A DNA stretch of 64,000 nt, from the NCBI GenBank assembly GCA_951812665.1, contig CATOST010000016.1, positions 1-64,000 of the forward strand, read 5' to 3'. Below, piece after piece: positions 6,593 through 15,529 of this stretch (position 1 is the stretch's first letter; each line of letters opens with the position of its first letter). Both the position numbers and the translations under genes were made by a program. The notes under the pieces are model-generated. The model had not been told where the DNA came from and made no database searches. It was given only the letters and a program-made list of their open reading frames with translations. This DNA comes from an uncultured Acidobacteriota bacterium (lineage in GTDB: Bacteria > Acidobacteriota > UBA6911 > RPQK01 > JAJDTT01).

Positions 6593-8248
6593 TTACGGTC
6601 GGAACCGGAACGAAAAGAGCTTGGCGTTTCGTATCGAGAAGCGAAGCTGCACCGGGGTTCCGGCCAGGGCGCCGAGTTCCGTGTTCCCCCGCCAGCTCAT
6701 CACGTGCTTCCCCGTCACCCGGGCCGGATCGGACTCGTCCAGCGTGTAGCCCGGGATCGGATGGTAGTCGTTTCCGATGATCTCGACCCTGACCTCGGGC
6801 CGTCCCGCGCCATGGTTGTGCTTGGCGGCTTCCAGGTTCACCACCAGCCGGCGGCCCTCGAAGCTGAGGAAGCGGGTCGTGAGGGCACCAGGGTGGATTT
6901 TGCCGGCGTCCACCGAGACGAACCCGTCCTCGCGAACCGTGGCCAGCCCCACCGCGAACATGGCCCGGTCCCCCTGCCCGTGGAGCGCCTCGGATCCCCT
7001 CCAGTTGCCCCCGTAGTAGTAGATGCGGATCTCGCCGTCACGGACCATGGGCTGGTGCACGTAGATGGTGCTCTCGTCGAAATCTCCCTTGTTGCCCACC
7101 TGAAGGAACGGCTGGCGATACCGCCGCTCGAACCGGATTCCGTCCCGGCTGAAGGCCAGTTGGGGGTAATGCAGCGTATTTGTGGTGCGGAAGATCCAGG
7201 GCAGCCCGATGTAGATTCCCTCGTAGGCCATCACCGGCATGGAATAGAACTCCGTGTCGGGATAGTCCAGTTCGTCCTGGATCAGGACGTTCTGGTCCGG
7301 GGTCCATCGGGTCATGTCCGGACTCTCGGACCGGCCGATGATCCGTTGCCCCTGGGGACAGCCCCGGTGCAGGCACTGCTCCATGAACACGGCGTAGACC
7401 TGCCGGATGGGGTCCCAGCCCATGTGGTAGGTGGGTCCCCAGCGGCCGATCTTGGGCGCGGTGTCGATCACCGGGTTGTTCTCGTAGGGCGTCCACTCGA
7501 AGCCGTCGGGCGAGTAGTAGAGGCTCTGCCGCATCCCCGGCTTGATTCCCGGCTTCCAGGCGGTGGGAGTCGTGCCCTCTGACCTCAGGGCTTTGTAGCG
7601 CTTGGCGGGGTCGGCTTCGCGCTCGTCCCGAAAGAGAGGGACCAGGGTGCCGGGCGGCAGGAGGTTGTTGTCGCGGGAACCCTCGAACTCCACCTGGCCC
7701 AGGTTGGGTTTCTCCCAATGAATGCCGTCCCGGGAGGTGGCGTAGCAGAGGACCCAATCCTGCCCGCCGGCGTATTGCCGGTAACCGTAAACCTCCTCCA
7801 CCTTGCTGCGGACGGCTTTCCCGTCGGTCACGCTCCAGTCCCAGCGATAGGGCCGGAGCCGATCGGCGCCCCCCTTCTGGGAGTCGAACGCTCCGGTGGC
7901 CCGGTACCACATCCGGTACATGCCCTGATCCGGGTCGTAGATGATCCGTTGGAGCCCGATGTAATGACCCTCCCAGGGTCGGTCCTGCTTCAAAAGGGGG
8001 TTTGCCGGATGTTTCACGGCCGGGTTGAGGATCTGCTTGACGTGGCTGAGACTCTCGATGACGTAGTCGTCGATGAAGAGCTGCTTGTTCCCGCCGATAT
8101 GAAGCAGGCCCGCAGATCCCGCCGCCGCCGTTCCAGCCATGACAAGCCATGCCGCCAGGACACCCGCGGCGAACCGCCAGCCGGTTTCGGCACCGGACGG
8201 GGATCCGTCAATCTCTCTATTCGACCATCCAAGGCGCCTCTGCTGCAT
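6593..8248 (-). CDS. Exported beta-propeller glycoside hydrolase-like protein
   Basis: A protein of 551 residues and an intact paralogue of the frameshifted gene at 3365-4857. Shared landmarks are a signal peptide (residues 27-46), QLFIDDYVIE, DRPWEGHYIG, SRDGIHWEKPNLGQVEF, and a closing beta domain ending AKLFSFRFRP. Blade motifs of SPDGFEW and SRDGIRF type point to a five-bladed propeller of the GH32/43/68 fold. Catalytic acids cannot be assigned with certainty; the paired Asp in FIDD is a candidate nucleophile site. The start at 8248 is chosen because AGGGAGGTGG lies five bases upstream; longer in-frame starts lack this. The likely role is periplasmic or outer-surface carbohydrate processing. 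Confidence 0.75.
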   Translation of the reverse strand: MQQRRLGWSNREIDGSPSGAETGWRFAAGVLAAWLVMAGTAAAGSAGLLHIGGNKQLFIDDYVIESLSHVKQILNPAVKHPANPLLKQDRPWEGHYIGLQRIIYDPDQGMYRMWYRATGAFDSQKGGADRLRPYRWDWSVTDGKAVRSKVEEVYGYRQYAGGQDWVLCYATSRDGIHWEKPNLGQVEFEGSRDNNLLPPGTLVPLFRDEREADPAKRYKALRSEGTTPTAWKPGIKPGMRQSLYYSPDGFEWTPYENNPVIDTAPKIGRWGPTYHMGWDPIRQVYAVFMEQCLHRGCPQGQRIIGRSESPDMTRWTPDQNVLIQDELDYPDTEFYSMPVMAYEGIYIGLPWIFRTTNTLHYPQLAFSRDGIRFERRYRQPFLQVGNKGDFDESTIYVHQPMVRDGEIRIYYYGGNWRGSEALHGQGDRAMFAVGLATVREDGFVSVDAGKIHPGALTTRFLSFEGRRLVVNLEAAKHNHGAGRPEVRVEIIGNDYHPIPGYTLDESDPARVTGKHVMSWRGNTELGALAGTPVQLRFSIRNAKLFSFRFRP

Positions 8249-8437
8249 CTGTCCACCTCCCTGCATCAAACTATGGACGTCAGAGAAAGGTGTCAAGAAA
8301 CGCGGATTTGGAATTGGGCATTGCGAATTCGAGTTCGGCTTCGAACCCGTGTCTCTTGAACCCAACCCCCTGCCGGGCAATAATCGGCGGACTGGAGAGA
8401 GGACCGGAAACGGAAACCATGAAGGAGATAAAGAAAC

Positions 8438-9283
8438 ATGCATGCAAGGCGATGGGAGTATTGTGCGTTTTTCTTGTTGTTGCTATCGCTCTCCTGTAGT
8501 GCACCTGTCTCCGATGAAGCCGATTCCTCGGAGCCGCCTGCGGCCGAAGAGGCCGCGGCCGTGGCCGATGCGGGCGACAAGATAAGCGCCGAGGAAGCGG
8601 CCGGCGACGCCGCGGATGCAACCCCGCCGGAGCCTGCCAAGGAACCCGATAAACCCAAACCGGAGCCCGTCAAGATGGACAAACCGCCTCGGCCCATGAA
8701 GGGGCCCAATCCCGCTCTACGGAATCCCTCCCTGGCCAAAGGGAAGGCACCCGCCACCTTCAAGGCCACGTTCGAGACCACCAAGGGGAGCTTCGTGATC
8801 GAGGTGACCCGGGAATGGTCGCCTCGAGGCGCGGACCGTTTCTACAACCTGGTGAAAATCGGCTACTTCCGGAACATCGCCTTCTTTCGGGTGATCGAAG
8901 GGTTCATGGCCCAGTTCGGAATGCATGGCGACCCCATGATCGGGCAGAAGTGGAGCGCCGCCAACATCCAGGACGACCCGGTGGTGAAGTCGAACCAGCG
9001 GGGCTACATTTCCTTCGCCAAGACCAACATGCCCCACTCCCGTTCGGTGCAGTTCTTCATCAACTACAAGGACAACGGGAGCCTGGACAGCTACGGCTTC
9101 TCCCCCTTCGGCCGAGTCATCGAAGGGATGGAGGTGGTGGACTCCGTCTACAAGGGGTACGGCGAGGGGGCTCCCTCGGGCAGGGGACCGAGTCAAGGGC
9201 GGATTCGCGCCGAAGGCAACGGCTATCTGAAGCGGGATTTCCCCAAGCTGGACTACATCAAGAAGGCGACGCTGCTGAACTGA
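8438..9283 (+). CDS. Cyclophilin-type peptidyl-prolyl isomerase, lipoprotein
   Basis: A protein of 281 residues. Residues 1-20 form a lipoprotein signal ending in LSLSC, then comes an acidic and Pro-rich linker of about 80 residues. The cyclophilin domain runs from about residue 107 to 270. Family landmarks are FETTKGSFVIEV, RFYNLVKIGYF, FFRVIEGFMAQFG and QFFINYKDN. It would assist folding at the membrane surface or in the periplasm. AAGGAG is 11 bases upstream of ATG 8438. It is transcribed divergently from the propeller gene, with about 190 bases between them that should hold both promoters. Confidence 0.88.
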   Translation: MHARRWEYCAFFLLLLSLSCSAPVSDEADSSEPPAAEEAAAVADAGDKISAEEAAGDAADATPPEPAKEPDKPKPEPVKMDKPPRPMKGPNPALRNPSLAKGKAPATFKATFETTKGSFVIEVTREWSPRGADRFYNLVKIGYFRNIAFFRVIEGFMAQFGMHGDPMIGQKWSAANIQDDPVVKSNQRGYISFAKTNMPHSRSVQFFINYKDNGSLDSYGFSPFGRVIEGMEVVDSVYKGYGEGAPSGRGPSQGRIRAEGNGYLKRDFPKLDYIKKATLLN

Positions 9284-9333
9284 GCAGCAGCCTCTCTCCA
9301 CCCCGCCGCCCTGAATTTCAGCAGCGGGCATCC

Positions 9334-9342
9334 TGGTATACT
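9334..9342 (+). promoter_or_regulatory. Possible extended -10 promoter for asd
   Basis: TGGTATACT matches an extended -10 (TGnTATAAT type). No good -35 is seen, as expected for that class. It would give a leader of about 130 bases before GTG 9477, containing an AGCCCG/CGGGCT inverted pair. Confidence 0.4.
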
Positions 9343-9476
9343 CTTTCTCCACGTTGAGAGCCCGTGGCCAGCGTCGTCGCGGGCTGTTTACCCTTCCGTG
9401 GCAGGAAGTTGCCGTCGTGCCGGCTGGAGGCCGCGACGACTGTTGGCCGGGTGGGGGTTCAAGACGGAGGTGTGTC

Positions 9477-10556
9477 GTGTCGGGCAGTTTGAGCGTAGCC
9501 ATCGTGGGTGCGACCGGGGCCGTGGGGCAGGAGTTCGTCCGCCTGCTGGCCGAACGGCGTTTTCCCGTGGGCCGTCTCAAGCTTCTCGCCAGCCGCCGCA
9601 GCGCGGGCAAGACCATAGAATTCCAGGGAAAGCCCCACACCGTCGAGGAACTGACGGAGGATAGCTTCCGGGACCTGGAACTGGCCCTGTTCAGCGCCGG
9701 CGCGTCCATCAGCCGGAAGTTCGCTCCTCTGGCCGCCGAGGCCGGCGCCACCGTCGTCGACAACAGCTCTGCTTTTCGCCTGACGCCGGGAATTCCACTG
9801 GTGGTTCCGGAGGTCAATCCGGAAGCCCTGGAGGGCCTGGAGTTGGGCAACGGCGGGATCATCGCCAACCCCAACTGCTCGACCATCATCATGATCGTTC
9901 CGGTGACGCCCATTCACCGCGCCGTCCGGGTCCGGCGCATCGTGGTGAGCACCTACCAGGCCGCCAGCGGCGCCGGGGCCGCGGCCATGGCCGAACTTGA
10001 GCAGCAGACCCGGGAGGTGCTGGACGGCCGGGCTCCCACTTGCGAGATCTTTCGCCAGCAGTACGCCTTCAATCTCTTCAGCCACGACTCGGGAATCGGT
10101 CCCGACGGGTACAACACGGAAGAGCTGAAGATGGTTCGGGAATCCCACAAGATCTGGGGCGATTCCTCGGTGGCCATCACCGCCACTTGTGTGCGGGTTC
10201 CCGTCATGCGCGCCCATGCCGAGAGCATCAACCTGGAGTTGGAGGAGGCCCTCGATGCCGAGCAGGCCAGGAGTCTGCTGGCGAACGCTCCCGGAGTCTC
10301 GGTCCAGGACGACCGGACCCGCAACCGCTTTCCCACCCCGCTGGACGCGTCGGGCCGGGACGACGTCTTCGTGGGCCGGATTCGCTCCGACATCAGCCGT
10401 TCCGGGACGGACGGGTTCCACGGCCTGGACCTGTTCGTCTGCGGCGATCAGATCCGCAAGGGGGCGGCCCTCAACGCCGTCCAGATCGCCGAGCATCTCG
10501 CTGGAGGCAGGGCGCACGGGTCCGAGCGGAGAGTTGAGGTCAGCCTCAGCCGATGA
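9477..10556 (+). CDS. asd: Aspartate-semialdehyde dehydrogenase
   Basis: A protein of 359 residues that converts aspartyl-4-phosphate to aspartate semialdehyde with NADPH, the branch point to Lys/diaminopimelate, Thr and Met. It has the NADP loop GATGAVG at residues 11-17, the catalytic Cys134 in NPNCST and the general-base His247 in MRAHAES. Its length is normal for the family. The start is GTG 9477 with GGAGG six bases upstream; an upstream in-frame extension has no family similarity. Its stop overlaps the ATG of the next gene (ATGA), so the two are translationally coupled although no pathway link is obvious. Confidence 0.95.
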   Translation: MSGSLSVAIVGATGAVGQEFVRLLAERRFPVGRLKLLASRRSAGKTIEFQGKPHTVEELTEDSFRDLELALFSAGASISRKFAPLAAEAGATVVDNSSAFRLTPGIPLVVPEVNPEALEGLELGNGGIIANPNCSTIIMIVPVTPIHRAVRVRRIVVSTYQAASGAGAAAMAELEQQTREVLDGRAPTCEIFRQQYAFNLFSHDSGIGPDGYNTEELKMVRESHKIWGDSSVAITATCVRVPVMRAHAESINLELEEALDAEQARSLLANAPGVSVQDDRTRNRFPTPLDASGRDDVFVGRIRSDISRSGTDGFHGLDLFVCGDQIRKGAALNAVQIAEHLAGGRAHGSERRVEVSLSR

Positions 10557-11536
10557 GAGAACCGGAAGACGGGTGGAACCAAGTGGTGGCGCCAACTCGA
10601 CGGCAACTGCTGGAGGGCATTCTGGGACTGGGTGCCCTGAGTCTCCTGGGCGGTTGCCGTCCCACGGCTGAGGGACCGCCCCCGCCGGAATCGACCAACG
10701 AGGACACCATGAAGCTTTCTTTGTCGGCACGAGTGGCCGAATCCTTCAGCTCCAAGGAAAGGGCGGACCTGACTCTGGACCAGATCATCGGCCTGGCTCA
10801 GGAGCACGGCTACGAGGCCGTCTGCATGAGAGCCTCTCAGGTCGGCACCCACTCGCCGCAGGAGAGAGTTCAGGAAGCGGCTCGCTCCATCGCTCAGGCG
10901 GGTCTGACCGTCTCCATGGTCACCGGCGATTTCGCCGTTCCTCGTAACGACGAGCAGGGGCCTGAGGGACTCCGCAACATCACCCCCTACCTGGACCTGA
11001 CCGAGGCCCTGGGCTCCGATCTGATCCGGATCTGCATGAAGAAGGAAGAGGACATCGAATGGGCCGCCCGCGCCTCGGACGAGGCCCGGGAGCGGGGGAT
11101 CCGGCTCGCTCACCAGGCGCATTGCGCCAGCCTGTTCGAGACGGTCCAGGGGGCATTGGACGTCCTCAAGCGGGTCAACCGTTCCAATTTCGGCATCATC
11201 TACGAACCGGCCAACTGGTTCATTGCCGGCGAGGACTACGGGGCCGAGACCATCCGCCGCCTCCAGCCCTGGCTCATGAACGTCTACGTCCAGAACCACC
11301 TCCTGACTCCCTCCGGGATAACGGTGGTCGAGACCTGGGGCCGCGGCGGCGTCGCCGTGGACCACATCGGTCTCTGGGAAGAAGGAGGCGTCGACTTCGA
11401 GGAGGTCTTTCGCGGCCTCGACGCCATCGGATACGGTGGCTACGTGACCGTCCACCAGGCCTTCGCCGGGGTCATGCCGGTGGAAGAGGCGGTGGCCCGG
11501 AGCGCCCGGTATCTGAAACCTTTCTTGGCAGGTTGA
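10553..11536 (+). CDS. Exported sugar phosphate isomerase/epimerase-like lipoprotein
   Basis: A protein of 327 residues. The N-terminus carries a twin-Arg-like signal (TRRQLLEGILGLGALSLLG) running into a lipobox LGGC, so it is probably Tat-exported and lipid-anchored. From about residue 52 it is an AP-endonuclease-2/xylose-isomerase-type TIM barrel: AQEHGYEAVCMR, LGSDLIRICM, FGIIYEPANWF and GYGGYVTVHQA mark the strands. Members of this fold bind a divalent metal with Glu/Asp/His side chains. The substrate is unknown. It is coupled to asd by an ATGA overlap. Export of this fold as a lipoprotein is seen in sugar-degrading bacteria with keto-sugar chemistry in the periplasm. Confidence 0.8.
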   Translation: MREPEDGWNQVVAPTRRQLLEGILGLGALSLLGGCRPTAEGPPPPESTNEDTMKLSLSARVAESFSSKERADLTLDQIIGLAQEHGYEAVCMRASQVGTHSPQERVQEAARSIAQAGLTVSMVTGDFAVPRNDEQGPEGLRNITPYLDLTEALGSDLIRICMKKEEDIEWAARASDEARERGIRLAHQAHCASLFETVQGALDVLKRVNRSNFGIIYEPANWFIAGEDYGAETIRRLQPWLMNVYVQNHLLTPSGITVVETWGRGGVAVDHIGLWEEGGVDFEEVFRGLDAIGYGGYVTVHQAFAGVMPVEEAVARSARYLKPFLAG

Positions 11537-11654
11537 ACCCGGGCGTACACATCCGAACGGTTCTGGCGCGCTTGGTTTCCGTGGGTCGAAAGGACTGTGC
11601 TCCCGCTCGTCACGATCTTCTGATCCGGGTGCGAAATTGGGATAGTTTGACCGT

Positions 11655-11879
11655 GTGATCCAGAAGAAAAGAAAGCCTGGTCGGCTCGTGGCCGCCTCCG
11701 TTCGCGAACGTCTGGCCGAGGTTCTGCATCTGCAGGCGATGGAGGCGAATCCTCTCCGGTCCGATGAGGTCGCGATGTTCGAAATGTTCGAACAGGAAGA
11801 ATGGAGCCCCGAGGATCGCCGTACCTACATTGCTCGGCGACTCAAAACCGTAAGGGTTTTGCCGCGGTCGACGGAGTGA
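11655..11879 (+). CDS. Fic antitoxin-like small protein
   Basis: A protein of 74 residues, basic at the start and acidic and helical in the middle (EVAMFEMFEQEEWSPEDRR). It resembles the short antitoxins that precede Fic/Doc toxins, and directly precedes a clear Fic remnant; the call rests mainly on that position. The start is GTG 11655; there is no Shine-Dalgarno, but an AT-rich GGATAGTTT lies just upstream, so the transcript may be nearly leaderless. The Fic inhibitory motif (S/T-x3-E-G/N) is not clearly present. With the toxin broken, this antitoxin may be without a partner. Confidence 0.55.
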   Translation: MIQKKRKPGRLVAASVRERLAEVLHLQAMEANPLRSDEVAMFEMFEQEEWSPEDRRTYIARRLKTVRVLPRSTE

Positions 11880-12178
11880 CCCGGACTATTGCTATCCTCC
11901 TGATTTCACGGTTCTTCGAAACAACCTGAATATCAGGGATCTTCCGACACTGGAGGCAGCGGAGCGCCAGTTTGTAGCGCAACGCCTTCTGGAAGCGGTT
12001 CCCACGGGGGATTTCGACCTTGATCATCTCAAGGCGATTCACCACCATCTTTTTCAAGATATTTACGAATGGGCCGGCGAGGTACGGACTGTCGAGATCG
12101 AGAAAGGCGGCAATCAGTTTATAAGGGCTTGCCAGATCGTGAACCACAAGTTGGCAACCGTCCCCTTGCCAGCCTCTT
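11876..12178 (+). pseudogene. Broken fic toxin (N-terminal half, frameshifted)
   Basis: The frame that reads DPDYCYPPDFTVLRNNL, then FDLDHLKAIHHHLFQDIYEW and AGEVRTVEIEKGGNQF, is the N-terminal half of a Fic-domain protein. That frame has no ATG, GTG or TTG start. The natural start would be GTG 11876, overlapping the antitoxin stop, but the CCC run after it is one base short, throwing it out of frame. Similarity fades near 12178, before the catalytic HPFxxGNGR motif, which is absent. The recQ gene begins at 12185. Both lesions indicate a dead AMP-transferase toxin. Confidence 0.75.
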
Positions 12179-12184
12179 CCTGTA

Positions 12185-14368
12185 ATGTTGAACGGTTCGG
12201 TCCTCACCACCGGGGGGTGTTCCGTTTTGTGCTCCATCGAGGCCAACTCATCCGTATCTCCGCCCGACCTGTTGGCGGCGCTGAAGCAGCATTTCGGCTT
12301 CCCCTCGTTTTTCCGGGGACAGGAAGAGACCATTCTTCATACCCTGAACGGCGACGATTCCATCGTGATCATGCCGACGGGCAAGGGGAAATCCCTTTGT
12401 TACCAGTTGACCGCGCTGCTGCTGGAGGGGGTCACGGTGGTGGTCTCCCCCTTGATTGCCCTGATGAAGGATCAGGTGGATGGACTCGTGGCCCGGGGGC
12501 TGCCGGCCACCTTCATCAACTCCTCACTGACCTGGCGGGAAATGGACCATCGCATCCGGGAGTTGGAGCGGGGATCTTACAAGTTGTTCTACGTGGCGCC
12601 GGAGCGCTTCCGAAGTCGCCGTTTCATGGAGGCTTTGCAAAGTCGCACGGTTTCCCTGGTCGCCGTGGACGAGGCCCACTGCATCAGTCACTGGGGGCAC
12701 GACTTCCGTCCCGAGTACCTGCGTCTGGGGCCGGTCCTGACCCAGTTCCCCGAGGCCAGGGTGATGGCCTTGACCGCGACGGCCACTCCCTACGTTCGCG
12801 AGGACATCCTGCAACAACTGGGTCTGGGCCAGGAGGGCCGCCCCGAGCCACGGGTTCTGGTCTATGGTCTGGAACGGCCCAACCTCCGGCTCGTGGTCTC
12901 CCGGACGGCGAACCACCAGGCCAAATTGGACCGGGTGACTGAGATCCTGGACGAATGGGAGTCGGGAATCGTCTATTGCGCCACCCGGAAGCAGACCGAG
13001 CGAGTCCATTCCCTGTTGCAGGACGCCGGGAGAAAGGCGAGCCTCTACCACGCGGGTCTGCCGGACCGAGAGCGCCAGGCCGTCCAGGATCGGTTCATGG
13101 GGAAGGAGGTTCCGGTCGTGGTGGCCACCAATGCCTTCGGCATGGGCGTGGACCGAACCGATCTTCGCTTCGTGGTGCATTGGGACCTCCCGGGCAGCGT
13201 CGAGGCCTACTACCAGGAGATCGGCCGTGCCGGCCGGGACGGGTCGCCGGCGCTCTGCCAGCTTCTCTACAACTACGCCGACGTGCGGACCCAGGAGTTC
13301 TTTCTGGATGCCGCCAATCCGGAGCCCTTTCTCCTGGAGCGGACCTGGAGCGTATTGCGGCGATCCTGTTCCCGGGAGGAACCGCGAATCCAGTCGTTGT
13401 CGGCATGGACCCGGGAAATCTCCTCTGAAGCCAGCGATCTGTCGATTCGGACCCTGTTCTCCCTGCTGGAGCGGAGCGAACTGATTCGGCAGGAGCCGGC
13501 GCCCGGAGGACAGATCGCCATCTCTCTGTTGGAGGGCGGGGACAACGTCCACCTGGGGCGGCAGGCTTCCTATCTGGTGGAGAAGCGCCGCCGCGACGGG
13601 AGAAAGTTGAGAGACATCCTTGGCTACGTCAATTCGACCCGCTGCCGGCACGGCTACATCCTGGGCTACTTCGGGGACCGGGAGGCAGCCTCCCAGTGCG
13701 CCAACTGCGACCGCTGCCGCCGCTTCTCCGCGGGAGAGACCCGGGAACCGACGGAGGAAGAGTGGGTCGTACTGCAGAAGGCCCTGAGCTGCGTGGCCCG
13801 GATGCAAGGCAGGTTCGGACTGGTCAAGGTGCTCCAGGTGCTGATGGGATCGAAGGCGCAGGAGATTGTGGACCGCGGTCTGGACCGGCTCTCGACCTAC
13901 GGACTGCTCAAGGGTCACGGGCAGACCTATCTGCGGGGCATCCTGGAGGAGTTGATCCGGGACGGGTGCGTCCGCGTGTCTTCCGGAGAGTACCCGGTGG
14001 TCTCCATCACGCCCCGGGGCCGCCGAATCATGCTTCGGGAGGAGTTGGTGGAGTTCTCCTGGCCGACGCCGCCCCGAAAACAGTCTCCGGCCAAGACCAG
14101 GACGGGTCGATCCGAAACGGCGGACCTGACTTACGATGAAGCCTTGTTCGAGAAACTGAGATCGTGGAGGACGACTCGGGCCCGCGAGGCTCGGATTCCG
14201 CCCTACACGGTACTTCACGACGCTACCTTGAAGCTTCTGGCCGCTGTCCGTCCCCACCGGCTGTCCGAGCTGGAGAATATCAAGGGACTGGGGCCGGCGA
14301 AGATCGGCCGCTACGGCGAGGAGCTGCTGGAGATCGTCGCCGGGAATCAGTCGGCGCCGTCGTCGTAG
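12185..14368 (+). CDS. recQ: ATP-dependent DNA helicase RecQ
   Basis: A protein of 727 residues and a 3'-5' superfamily 2 helicase in recombinational repair and fork processing. It has Walker A in MPTGKGKSLC (near residue 63), the DEAH box at residues 162-165, the helicase C-terminal arginine motif in IGRAGRDG, and the RQC zinc site Cys residues in TRCRHGY and CANCDRC. A winged-helix region follows, then a C-terminal HRDC domain (YDEALFEKLRSWR). Helicase similarity starts near residue 28, so the true start may be TTG a little downstream of ATG 12185. The gene abuts the fic remnant, whose decay may have brought recQ under new upstream sequence. Its 3' end overlaps convergent nagA by 22 bases. 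Confidence 0.95.
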   Translation: MLNGSVLTTGGCSVLCSIEANSSVSPPDLLAALKQHFGFPSFFRGQEETILHTLNGDDSIVIMPTGKGKSLCYQLTALLLEGVTVVVSPLIALMKDQVDGLVARGLPATFINSSLTWREMDHRIRELERGSYKLFYVAPERFRSRRFMEALQSRTVSLVAVDEAHCISHWGHDFRPEYLRLGPVLTQFPEARVMALTATATPYVREDILQQLGLGQEGRPEPRVLVYGLERPNLRLVVSRTANHQAKLDRVTEILDEWESGIVYCATRKQTERVHSLLQDAGRKASLYHAGLPDRERQAVQDRFMGKEVPVVVATNAFGMGVDRTDLRFVVHWDLPGSVEAYYQEIGRAGRDGSPALCQLLYNYADVRTQEFFLDAANPEPFLLERTWSVLRRSCSREEPRIQSLSAWTREISSEASDLSIRTLFSLLERSELIRQEPAPGGQIAISLLEGGDNVHLGRQASYLVEKRRRDGRKLRDILGYVNSTRCRHGYILGYFGDREAASQCANCDRCRRFSAGETREPTEEEWVVLQKALSCVARMQGRFGLVKVLQVLMGSKAQEIVDRGLDRLSTYGLLKGHGQTYLRGILEELIRDGCVRVSSGEYPVVSITPRGRRIMLREELVEFSWPTPPRKQSPAKTRTGRSETADLTYDEALFEKLRSWRTTRAREARIPPYTVLHDATLKLLAAVRPHRLSELENIKGLGPAKIGRYGEELLEIVAGNQSAPSS

Positions 14369-15504
14369 ACCACCTGACCGCCGACCATGGTTCGATGGAC
14401 GCGAATCCCCTCTTCCGTCCACGAGAACTGAATCAGGTTGGCCAGCTTTCCCGCTTCCAAGGCTCCCATCCGGTCGTCTCGAGCGAGGAGCCGGGCGGGA
14501 TGGAGACTGGCCATCCGGAGGGCGTCCCGGCGCGATGCCACTCCCATTCGGACCAGGTTGGAGACGCCCTGGCCCAGATGGGCTCCGGCGCCGGCCAGGT
14601 ACGGCGTTCCGGCCAGGGAGATTCGGCCGTGGGCGGTCACCTCCACCTCTCCCCCCGCCGCCGGATAGGTCCCGGGAGGCAGTCCGGCCGGGGTGATGGC
14701 GTCGCTGATGAGGATGGTGCGCTCCACTCCCTTGCAGCTCAGAATGCATTTGAGAACGGAAGCGGGGAGGTGGTGACCGTCGGCGATGACGCTGCAGTCG
14801 AGTTGGTCTCTGGACAGTTGCTCCCAGATGTAGTTGGGATGCCGGGGAAGCAACGAGTGGGCGCCGTTTCCCAGATGGGTCGAGAGCCGGGCGCCGGCCT
14901 CGATGGCGGCGTCCAGATCGTTTGCCGAGGCGTTGGTGTGACCGATGGCGGCCACCACGCCTGCGTCCACGAGGCGCTCGATGAAGGGGATGGCCCCGTC
15001 CAACTCCGGCGCCAGCGTCACCAGGAGGATTCGCCCGTCGGCAGCTTCCTGCATGCGGAGAAATTCGTCCCACGCGGGAAGCCGAACATGTTCCAGCGGG
15101 TGGGCTCCGCGGGGGCCGTCCAGGGGTGAGATGTGGGGACCCTCCAGGTGGATTCCCAGGATCGAGCGGCGGATCCGGGGATCGCGGCAAGCATCGGTGA
15201 CGGCTCTCACGGAATGAAGCATTCGTTCCTGGGAGTGGGTGGTCACGGTAGGCAGGAAGGCGCCGATTCCGGCCCGCCACTGACTCCGGACCACCTGCGC
15301 CACCGATTCCGGCGAGGTCTCCGCTTCATTGAACCCGTAGCCGCCGAAGCCGTTGAGCTGGATGTCGAACAGGGCCGGAGCGGTCCAGAGACCAGGCTCG
15401 GCGCGGTTCTCCGGCCGCACATCGGTGATGGTCTCACCTTTCACGCCGACGGAGAAGGGTCTGCCGGTCCGATAGTCTCGACCTTCATACCGTGTGGATT
15501 CCAT
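14347..15504 (-). CDS. nagA: N-acetylglucosamine-6-phosphate deacetylase
   Basis: A protein of 385 residues of the amidohydrolase superfamily. It hydrolyses GlcNAc-6-phosphate to glucosamine-6-phosphate and acetate. Metal and substrate landmarks are HLEGPHI, IGHTNA, THLGNGAH and the catalytic Asp in ISDAITPAG, in the order expected for NagA. The start at 15504 (MESTRYEG) is preferred because upstream residues lack similarity; GGGAGG lies about 13 bases upstream. It lies 25 bases behind the transferase/kinase fusion on the same strand, pointing to an amino-sugar salvage operon. There is no nagB in the window. Confidence 0.92.
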   Translation of the reverse strand: MESTRYEGRDYRTGRPFSVGVKGETITDVRPENRAEPGLWTAPALFDIQLNGFGGYGFNEAETSPESVAQVVRSQWRAGIGAFLPTVTTHSQERMLHSVRAVTDACRDPRIRRSILGIHLEGPHISPLDGPRGAHPLEHVRLPAWDEFLRMQEAADGRILLVTLAPELDGAIPFIERLVDAGVVAAIGHTNASANDLDAAIEAGARLSTHLGNGAHSLLPRHPNYIWEQLSRDQLDCSVIADGHHLPASVLKCILSCKGVERTILISDAITPAGLPPGTYPAAGGEVEVTAHGRISLAGTPYLAGAGAHLGQGVSNLVRMGVASRRDALRMASLHPARLLARDDRMGALEAGKLANLIQFSWTEEGIRVHRTMVGGQVVYDDGAD

Positions 15505-15529
15505 CTCTTCTCGTCTTTCCTCCCGCGGG

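Noticed and set aside
6398..7582. Plus-strand open frame through the GAACGC microsatellite
   Set aside because: The first part is an Asn-Ala repeat and the rest is antisense to the propeller gene.
12524..15280. Minus-strand open frame of 918 codons
   Set aside because: Antisense to recQ and in a wrong frame through nagA; no family motif, biased composition.
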